Assembly: GCA_017609995.1 (NCBI GenBank)
Contig: JAFCCX010000020.1
Coordinates: forward strand, 1 to 6,489
DNA: 6,489 bases
Source of the DNA: Candidatus Pacearchaeota archaeon
GTDB taxonomy: Archaea > Nanobdellota > Nanobdellia > UBA10117 > JABICX01
Reading direction: 5' to 3'
Position 1 is the stretch's first letter. Each line of letters opens with the position of its first letter. Positions 1 to 3,894 of this stretch are shown one piece after another. The translations under genes were made by a program, and so were the position numbers. The notes beneath the pieces were generated by a model. That model saw nothing but the letters and a program-made list of their open reading frames with translations. It was not told where the DNA came from and did not search any database.

Positions 1-316
1 TCATATGAGTTGTATCTTTGATATCAGAGCTAACTCTGCTATTGAAAACAGCCCGGTTAATTACTTTCCTTTCCCGAGCTTCATAAAGATCCTTAAGAGA
101 GCGTATGGCATTGTCTATTTCTAATCTGATTTTTGCCCGTTTTTGTGTGCTCATAATTGTCATATCTTCTTCTTGCTTTTTCAGCAAATCGAATTTGATT
201 CGGAGATACTCTTGGATTCTTTCTAAATCTTCAAGTTTTAGTGACTGTAAATCTGTTGAGAATTTTTCAGCTCGCAATAATTCATAAATATCTTCGTACG
301 CAAATGCCTCTACCAT
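1..316 (-). CDS. Archaeal GINS subunit (Gins51/Sld5-like), 5' part, runs off the left edge
   Basis: GINS binds the MCM helicase and Cdc45/RecJ-like protein to form the replicative CMG helicase, and in archaea it links to primase. The frame is open for 105 codons from ATG at 316 to the edge. The visible protein starts MVEAFAYEDIYELLRAEK, then has a long charged helical stretch (about residues 28-75) and the segment IRSLKDLYEARERKVIN at about 71-87. The 'DIYELLRAEK' start and the 'LYE.RERKI' helix are what I recall for the alpha-helical A domain of archaeal Gins51/15. The B domain would lie outside the window. The ATG overlaps the priS stop by 7 nt (ATGGTAG), which implies translational coupling, and priS-gins linkage is a known archaeal arrangement. 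Family call from pattern memory plus context. Whether it is the 51 or 23 type is less sure, but A-domain-first order favours Gins51. Confidence 0.75.
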   Translation of the reverse strand, partial: MVEAFAYEDIYELLRAEKFSTDLQSLKLEDLERIQEYLRIKFDLLKKQEEDMTIMSTQKRAKIRLEIDNAIRSLKDLYEARERKVINRAVFNSRVSSDIKDTTHM

Positions 317-1569
317 TTTCTTCTTCTAAAATAGCCGAGCGGATTTTTAAGTTTTTGTTCTGTAGAGTCGGGAGTATAGAATCCAGTATCTTTCCAATAT
401 AGCTCATTTGAGTAATTTGGTGGTGGGACTTTCTTTGGATTTCGTCTGTGCCAGTTTAATTGACTTTGAACATACCCCATTTTCAGAGGTGGTGCATTTC
501 TATTATTCCAGTCAAGAATCTCATCTTCAATTGAACGCCAGTCCCAATTCACACATTTCAAGAAATTCATTAAGATGAACAAGCCTCGTTTTCTTCCATC
601 TGCAACTCCGGCTAATATCTTTTTGATACTAGGTGGAAAATTCTCTTTTGGAATCTTTCCTTCAATTTGAATAATTTCTCTTTTGATTTCTGGCTCTTTT
701 TGGATTTCCTGCCAATCAAGAGCTTGGACTAAAAGCTGGGTTGCGGAACCTGCTGTTGTATAACGCCCATTAAAAAAAGCGTCATTTATTTCTTTGACAT
801 TCTCTGGTTTTGCCCAGTCCTTGTCAAACTTTTCTAAATCCTCAATTCGAATTGTGATGGAAACTAAACCAGCGGTTTCATGTAGTGAGTAAGGTGCTCG
901 AATTAGATGTCTACTTGCACCGAGAGCTAAATCTAAATCAATAAGTTTAATCACATCTAATTTTCCTTCCTTTAGAACATCTGCTTTCTTTTTCCCTGTT
1001 TTCTCAAGAATTACTTTCATATCTTTTTCTTTTTCAATTATTTTTTCTCTTAAACGTTCTTCAATAAAATCTCGAAGATATGAAATCATTGCAGTTGAAG
1101 CTTCTGGAAAAAGTTTTGCAACATCTCTTTTTCCGAGTTTCTTTGGAAATGCTTCAAAAGGAACTGCAATATGCCATCCTCTGTTTCCTGAGAACTTAAT
1201 TGCAGGGATTACTCCATGAAATTTTAGAGCTTCTATAACAACTTCTGCAGCCATAGTTGAATAATCAAACCAAGGACAATCAATATCAATAACAAAATCC
1301 CAACCAGTTCGAAGTTTGTCTAACTGCGGTTTAGACATATCTGAACTTAATTTCAAAGGATCATGCCATCTTTCTTGAGAAATATGAAAACTAGTTGCAC
1401 CTTGCCGAGAAAAACTTTCAACTTCTTTTGGAAAGGAAATCATCTCTGGCCGCTTTCCAAAAATACCACCCTGCAGTCTTACAGCAACCTCTCTTCCTTC
1501 GCAAGCTCTAGTTATCTCTGCTCTAATATCATCTCTACTGTAAAACTCAATTGCTATTGACTGTCGCAT
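310..1569 (-). CDS. priS: DNA primase catalytic subunit PriS fused to a PriL-CTD-like domain lacking Fe-S cysteines
   Basis: Makes RNA/DNA primers at the fork. The N-terminal half is an AEP (archaeo-eukaryotic primase) domain: REVAVRL near 27-33, GATSFH at 57-62, the metal-binding DxD in DFVIDID (D95, D97), the nucleotide-binding SGNRGWH at 127-133 (H133), and a third motif with D211/D213 followed by RHLIRAPYSLH at 220-230. The zinc knuckle found in many PriS proteins is absent; only C98 sits near the DxD. Residues about 308-419 resemble the PriL C-terminal domain: FPPS (311-314), DGRKRGLFIL (324-333), GYVQSQLNWH (365-374), PPNY (383-386), GFY (396-398) and KNPLGYF (408-414). In PriL the four [4Fe-4S] cysteines fall at the S314, Y386, Y398 and E404 (or S402) positions, so all are replaced. 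At 419 aa it is longer than a bare PriS, as expected for a single-chain primase. The ATG is leaderless relative to a TATA box, and gins follows with a 7-nt overlap. Confidence 0.92.
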   Translation of the reverse strand: MRQSIAIEFYSRDDIRAEITRACEGREVAVRLQGGIFGKRPEMISFPKEVESFSRQGATSFHISQERWHDPLKLSSDMSKPQLDKLRTGWDFVIDIDCPWFDYSTMAAEVVIEALKFHGVIPAIKFSGNRGWHIAVPFEAFPKKLGKRDVAKLFPEASTAMISYLRDFIEERLREKIIEKEKDMKVILEKTGKKKADVLKEGKLDVIKLIDLDLALGASRHLIRAPYSLHETAGLVSITIRIEDLEKFDKDWAKPENVKEINDAFFNGRYTTAGSATQLLVQALDWQEIQKEPEIKREIIQIEGKIPKENFPPSIKKILAGVADGRKRGLFILMNFLKCVNWDWRSIEDEILDWNNRNAPPLKMGYVQSQLNWHRRNPKKVPPPNYSNELYWKDTGFYTPDSTEQKLKNPLGYFRRRKW

Positions 1570-1590
1570 AAAACAAAGTCAAAAACTAAG

Positions 1591-1598
1591 AATATAAA
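1591..1598 (-). promoter_or_regulatory. TATA box for priS-gins
   Basis: On the minus strand the bases read TTTATATT, centred about 25.5 nt upstream of the priS ATG at 1569. That is the archaeal TBP-to-start distance, so transcription would begin at or next to the ATG (leaderless). No Shine-Dalgarno sequence is seen before the ATG, which fits. The box lies between the stop of the 47-codon ORF (1606) and priS, so priS-gins can be expressed independently of that ORF. Inference from spacing and composition only. Confidence 0.55.
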
Positions 1599-1605
1599 AT
1601 TTTGT

Positions 1606-1749
1606 TTAGTCTTTTAGTATATTCACAATACCGTCTTCCAAATCCTTTTTTTCTTCCCATTTTAATGCATTTTGATAAATAGAACAAGTTACATCAGCAC
1701 AATCTTCGCAAAGGGGTAAGTTTTGAAGATAAGGATTATCTTTTCGCAT
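1606..1749 (-). CDS. Hypothetical 47-aa cysteine-containing microprotein
   Basis: A small ORF from ATG at 1749 to TAA at 1608-1606. The protein begins MRKDNPYLQNLPLCEDCA, has cysteines at 14, 17 and 22 (C-x2-C-x4-C), and ends in a charged helix-like tail with WEEKKDLEDG at about 31-40. I do not recognise a family. The three close cysteines could bind zinc or iron with a ligand from a partner, or form a disulfide. Support for a real gene: a palindromic TATA box is centred 26.5 nt upstream of its ATG, it sits 36 nt before priS on the same strand, and it fills most of an otherwise empty gap. Against it: short length and no recognised homolog. No Shine-Dalgarno sequence is seen, as expected for a leaderless message. 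Confidence 0.5.
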   Translation of the reverse strand: MRKDNPYLQNLPLCEDCADVTCSIYQNALKWEEKKDLEDGIVNILKD

Positions 1750-1771
1750 TGAAGTCTTATCTAAAGAAATG

Positions 1772-1779
1772 CTTATAAG
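1772..1779. promoter_or_regulatory. Palindromic TATA box, probably bidirectional
   Basis: The bases CTTATAAG form a perfect 8-bp palindrome. Its centre is 28.5 nt before the ATG at 1804 (plus strand) and 26.5 nt before the ATG at 1749 (minus strand). The upstream plus-strand bases AAGAAATG could serve as a BRE for the rightward direction. Both flanking genes would then give leaderless transcripts from one TBP site. The plus-strand role is the more secure; use in both directions is inferred from the symmetry. Confidence 0.6.
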
Positions 1780-1803
1780 TTTTCACTATTACTTAGATTC
1801 AAG

Positions 1804-2766
1804 ATGGTATATGTATTTGATGATGTAACAGCAACAATTAGTCAAGAAGCATTTAGAATTAATTTTAGAGAACCAATAGATGATATTTCTAGAAAAGAAG
1901 CTGTTCATGTAGCTGATGAGGAATTTTTAGAATGCGTAGCAACTGAGATTCAACAAACAGCAAGATACCCACCAGAAACAGGAGATCACAGAATTTTTAT
2001 TGCAACACAAGAATCACGAATTAGAGGTTATCAAGGTGGTTTGATGCCTTTACAGAATGGTGCTTTATTCCTTGTAAGAAAATCACTTGATGCTCCGCGT
2101 TCACCAGGAATGCTTGACATAAGTGCAGGTGTTGTTGGACACCCAGTTCAAGAAAAGTATTGTAATGATTTCATTATAAAAAGTGGAGTTAGAGAGATAA
2201 TTACTTTTGATGAAGGAGTTGTAGCAGTTCCAGAGTTGGGCGAAGGATACGATTTAATTAATGGAATGATCGAGGCAACTGTTAGAGAATCAGCAGAAAG
2301 AGTATCTGGAACAGGTTCTTTTGAGTTTTGGAGTGCTACACGTATGCCTTCAGTAGAGATACTTAAACCAAAAATTTATGCAAATGTTACTTTAGCAAAC
2401 GGAGAAAACTTCCAAGCAGGTGTTGCATTCTTACCATATATATCTAGTATTGAATTCTTGAATTATCTACATCTTCCACCAATTCCAAAAACATTCTCTC
2501 GAATAGATTCAGAAGTTCATAATGGAAAACCGTTAGATAGAGAAATTTGGGAAATTAGTTATGAGACAGGTAATGTTTTTGTTCATCAATCTGGACAAGT
2601 TATTCGAGAAGGTGATTTGAGTGATTTATTAGTCCAAGCTAATAATGAAGTATCCGCGGCTGGAGGAAACTTTGAAGTTAGCAGAAAAGTAAAAGCATTA
2701 ACACATCCGAGCATGTTCCCATTCCGTCACAGTCCAGAAGCACTTAATGACTTACAGGTTTATTAG
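1804..2766 (+). CDS. Uncharacterised 320-aa protein, possibly Nudix-like with a split, degenerate box
   Basis: Soluble protein with no signal peptide or membrane helix. Residues 86-112 (GALFLVRKS, then SPGMLDISAG) look like the strand and loop that precede the Nudix box in pyrophosphohydrolases of the IPP-isomerase or ADP-sugar type. Residues 157-169 (EATVRESAERVSG) resemble the Nudix helix, whose standard core is REUxEExGU. E162 and E165 match metal-ligand positions, but the next Glu is R166, and about 45 residues separate the 'SAG' loop from the helix where the family has only a few. The last 130 residues (for instance DREIWEISYETG at 245-256) are unassigned. If the reading is right it hydrolyses, or once hydrolysed, a nucleoside-diphosphate-linked substrate; with the lost Glu it may be a binding protein only. 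Monocistronic, with its own TATA box and no Shine-Dalgarno sequence; it converges with the PolX-like gene. The gene itself is secure; the family is uncertain. Confidence 0.6.
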   Translation: MVYVFDDVTATISQEAFRINFREPIDDISRKEAVHVADEEFLECVATEIQQTARYPPETGDHRIFIATQESRIRGYQGGLMPLQNGALFLVRKSLDAPRSPGMLDISAGVVGHPVQEKYCNDFIIKSGVREIITFDEGVVAVPELGEGYDLINGMIEATVRESAERVSGTGSFEFWSATRMPSVEILKPKIYANVTLANGENFQAGVAFLPYISSIEFLNYLHLPPIPKTFSRIDSEVHNGKPLDREIWEISYETGNVFVHQSGQVIREGDLSDLLVQANNEVSAAGGNFEVSRKVKALTHPSMFPFRHSPEALNDLQVY

Positions 2767-3245
2767 AACTTTTTATATTTCAGACCCAATTTATGGTAAA
2801 TTCCTTTTTCATTTCTTCCAGCAAGTTTCTTTCCAGTTTCTCTATCATACAGTCCATACTCATTTAGTTTCATTCCTTTCATCTTTGCAAGGCTTCTTAT
2901 TTTAATGTTAAACTCTTTAGGTCCTGTGAAATATTGTAAAGCTGCGCCATAAGAATCATCTTTTACAACTCTAAGATCTAATTGTATATTTGGTGTGTTA
3001 AGTATAACAGAAACTTTTGTGTCTCCACTTGCAAGAACTTCTTTGATTTCTTTGAACTTGAGAAACTTATCAATTACAACACGAGGATTGTTTGAGCTAG
3101 CTACTATATCAATATCTTTAACAGTTTCTTCCCCTCTCCGAATTGAACCAGCAACAGCAACTCTGATTGTTTCTTTCATTCGATTCAACCGACCTGCATA
3201 CTTCTTTGCTGCAGGAAGAATCTTTTCTAATTTTTGTCTGATCAT
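2763..3245 (-). CDS. Minimal family X DNA polymerase (palm and thumb only)
   Basis: Nucleotidyltransferase of the Pol beta/PolX type, expected to fill short gaps in DNA repair. Visible motifs: GSIRRG (33-38) and DID (D44, D46), the nucleotidyltransferase signature; LDLRVV with the third catalytic Asp D90; SYGAALQYFTG (98-108), where YFTG equals the sugar-discrimination segment around Tyr271/Phe272 of human Pol beta; N113 and R117 at the spacing of Asn279 and Arg283; and LNEYGLY (127-133) in the thumb. The chain ends at LGLKYKKF, just where bacterial and archaeal PolX pass into the PHP exonuclease domain. The N-terminal HhH/8-kDa domain is also missing. At 160 aa it is far shorter than full PolX (about 570 aa) and close to the small viral PolX of African swine fever virus. 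The catalytic core looks intact. Its TAA shares bases with the TAG of the convergent gene. Start at ATG 3245; an alternative role as a non-DNA nucleotidyltransferase is less likely given the YFTG segment. Confidence 0.85.
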   Translation of the reverse strand: MIRQKLEKILPAAKKYAGRLNRMKETIRVAVAGSIRRGEETVKDIDIVASSNNPRVVIDKFLKFKEIKEVLASGDTKVSVILNTPNIQLDLRVVKDDSYGAALQYFTGPKEFNIKIRSLAKMKGMKLNEYGLYDRETGKKLAGRNEKGIYHKLGLKYKKF

Positions 3246-3267
3246 ATACTAAACTAAACAAAAGAAG

Positions 3268-3275
3268 TTTAATTA
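3268..3275 (-). promoter_or_regulatory. Possible weak TATA box for the PolX-like gene
   Basis: The minus strand reads TAATTAAA here, centred about 26.5 nt before the ATG at 3245 and overlapping the stop codon of the upstream 96-aa gene. Spacing fits a leaderless start, but the sequence is a poor TATA match in AT-rich DNA. With a gap of only 27 nt, co-transcription with the 96-aa gene is equally possible. Confidence 0.3.
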
Positions 3276-3563
3276 TTTTACTATTACTTCGATACCATCA
3301 ATAGTAGTAAAATGTTTTACTAGTTTGTTATGCGCTTTTTCTATTTTCGAGTCACCAAAAGCTACCTCACCACATTCCCATCCACTTTCAAGGCTTCTTG
3401 AACCACTACCAATTTGATTGCCTTTAGAATCATAAGCGACATATCTAACAATGTGGTTATTCATTCTAAAATCACTACCTTGTCCTTGTCGTCTATAAAG
3501 TTCTAGCTTAGCTACTCCTTCGATTTCTTCAATTTCATTTCGTAGGCTTTTGAATATATTCAT
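3273..3563 (-). CDS. Hypothetical 96-aa protein
   Basis: I do not recognise a family. The protein is small and soluble, with no signal peptide or membrane helix. It starts with an acidic amphipathic helix (about residues 2-16, ending EIEEIEG), then has a likely beta-rich middle (KLELYRRQG, HIVRYVAYDSKGNQIGSG, residues about 19-54), a single cysteine C64 in SGWECGEVAFG, and a basic helix (KIEKAHNKLVKHF, about 73-85) before a final strand GIEVIVK. The alternating beta segments followed by a lysine-rich helix would suit nucleic-acid or protein binding, but that is a guess. It lies 27 nt upstream of the PolX-like gene on the same strand, so a shared transcript is plausible. A good TATA box is placed for a leaderless ATG at 3563. 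Codon choice looks like the neighbours, and it appears intact. Confidence 0.75.
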   Translation of the reverse strand: MNIFKSLRNEIEEIEGVAKLELYRRQGQGSDFRMNNHIVRYVAYDSKGNQIGSGSRSLESGWECGEVAFGDSKIEKAHNKLVKHFTTIDGIEVIVK

Positions 3564-3584
3564 AATTACTTATGTAAGATAAAT

Positions 3585-3592
3585 CTTAAAAA
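3585..3592 (-). promoter_or_regulatory. TATA box for the 96-aa gene (and possibly polX)
   Basis: Minus-strand bases TTTTTAAG, preceded by AATCC as a possible BRE, are centred 25.5 nt before the ATG at 3563. The distance predicts transcription starting at the ATG with no leader. It faces away from the plus-strand TATA at 3614-3621. Confidence 0.55.
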
Positions 3593-3613
3593 GGATTTGT
3601 ATGCTCCGCAACC

Positions 3614-3621
3614 TTTAAAAA
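3614..3621 (+). promoter_or_regulatory. TATA box upstream of the tRNA-His region
   Basis: Plus-strand TTTAAAAA, preceded by GCAACC (a good BRE-like element). Counting about 25 nt from the centre puts the start of transcription near 3643, at an ATGGCAAAGGG sequence. The tRNA lies 100 nt further on, so this promoter either drives a separate small RNA or peptide, or gives the tRNA a long 5' leader removed by RNase P. Confidence 0.5.
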
Positions 3622-3642
3622 GCCAAAAATAGACTCAAAATT

Positions 3643-3744
3643 ATGGCAAAGGGTGATTACCCCCACATTTAGAGAAGAAGTCCTTAGCCAGAAAACTTTT
3701 GAACAATTTTTAGGTGATTTTCCCCATAGCGGGAAGTAAAATAT
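3643..3744 (+). other. Unassigned, probably transcribed segment before tRNA-His
   Basis: About 100 bases with higher local GC than the rest of the spacer, starting where the 3614-3621 TATA box predicts a transcript start. Two GGTGATT elements followed by C-runs occur about 61 nt apart (3652-3664 and 3713-3724). The first folds as GGGT-GATT-ACCC (3651-3662). Near the second, TTCCC-CATAGC-GGGAA can form a 5-bp stem (about 3720-3735). A looser pairing of CCT plus AGAAAA with TTTTT plus AGG (about 3682-3714) lies between. A 9-codon ORF begins at 3643 and a 28-codon GTG-started frame ends at 3739; neither is convincing. TTTTTAGG at 3706-3713 could be a second TATA box for the tRNA itself. It could be a small structured RNA, a processed leader or a degraded gene. 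I cannot decide from sequence. Confidence 0.35.
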
Positions 3745-3819
3745 GGCGGATTTGGGGTAGCTTGGTTATCCTTACTGGTTGTGGTCCGGTAGACCCTGGT
3801 TCAAATCCGGGATTCCGCC
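3745..3819 (+). tRNA. tRNA-His (anticodon GTG)
   Basis: Cloverleaf without intron. Acceptor arm G1CGGATT7 (3746-3752) pairs with ATTCCGC (3812-3818), with one U6-U67 mismatch. The D arm is 3755-3772 with G18G19 at 3764-3765. The anticodon stem is ACTGG/CCGGT (3774-3778, 3786-3790), with loop TTGTGGT and anticodon GTG at 3781-3783. The variable loop is 4 nt. The T arm is CCTGG-TTCAAAT-CCGGG (3795-3811). The extra G-1 (3745) opposite C73 (3819) is encoded; this pair is the identity element recognised by histidyl-tRNA synthetase and confirms the His call. CCA is not encoded (C then T follow position 73). It lies directly upstream of hisS on the same strand. Confidence 0.96.
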
Positions 3820-3822
3820 CTA

Positions 3823-3858
3823 CAGGTTTTTTCTTTCTTAAAATAAAGAAAAAAACTG
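3823..3858 (+). terminator. T-rich hairpin after tRNA-His, probable terminator
   Basis: The 5' arm at 3823-3836 (CAG, G, six T, C, three T) pairs with 3845-3858 over 14 positions with one G-A mismatch, leaving an 8-nt loop. The 5' arm holds the T-run (3827-3839), a typical archaeal termination signal after a tRNA. The structure also lies in the space before hisS, so read-through transcripts would carry it as a leader hairpin. The weak A-T stem argues against a strong regulatory role. Confidence 0.5.
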
Positions 3859-3874
3859 GTAAAAAAGAAAGAAA

Positions 3875-3884
3875 TTATAAGGAG
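3875..3884 (+). promoter_or_regulatory. Overlapping TATA-like and Shine-Dalgarno-like elements before hisS
   Basis: TTATAA (3875-3880) runs into AAGGAG (3879-3884). As a TATA box it predicts a transcript start near 3903, which would favour the internal ATG at 3904 as a leaderless start. As a ribosome-binding site it is 10 nt from the ATG at 3895, and favours the longer protein on a read-through transcript from the tRNA promoter. An ATG-TGA start-stop (3888-3893) lies between. The two readings are mutually informative: which start is used depends on which promoter is active. Confidence 0.4.
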
Positions 3885-3894
3885 ACAATGTGAA

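Noticed and set aside
105..287. Plus-strand 60-codon open frame
   Set aside because: Lies opposite the GINS coding frame; its serine- and phenylalanine-rich product is what the reverse of helical, charged codons gives.
1363..1560. Plus-strand 65-codon open frame
   Set aside because: Antisense to the well-supported N-terminal part of the primase, with no promoter at leaderless distance.
2995..3252. Plus-strand 85-codon open frame
   Set aside because: Antisense to the PolX catalytic motifs; composition is typical of a shadow frame.
2885..3399. Repeated 11-mer CAAGGCTTCTT (about 2886 and 3388)
   Set aside because: Both copies fall within coding sequence in unrelated protein contexts and have no extended similarity; chance in AT-rich DNA.
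3652..3720. Box C/D guide RNA
   Set aside because: GTGATTA and GTGATTT resemble C boxes, but no CTGA D box is found at the right place and no terminal stem closes the ends.
3653..3739. 28-codon frame with GTG start before tRNA-His
   Set aside because: No spaced ribosome-binding site, rare start codon and no known family; kept only as part of the unassigned segment.
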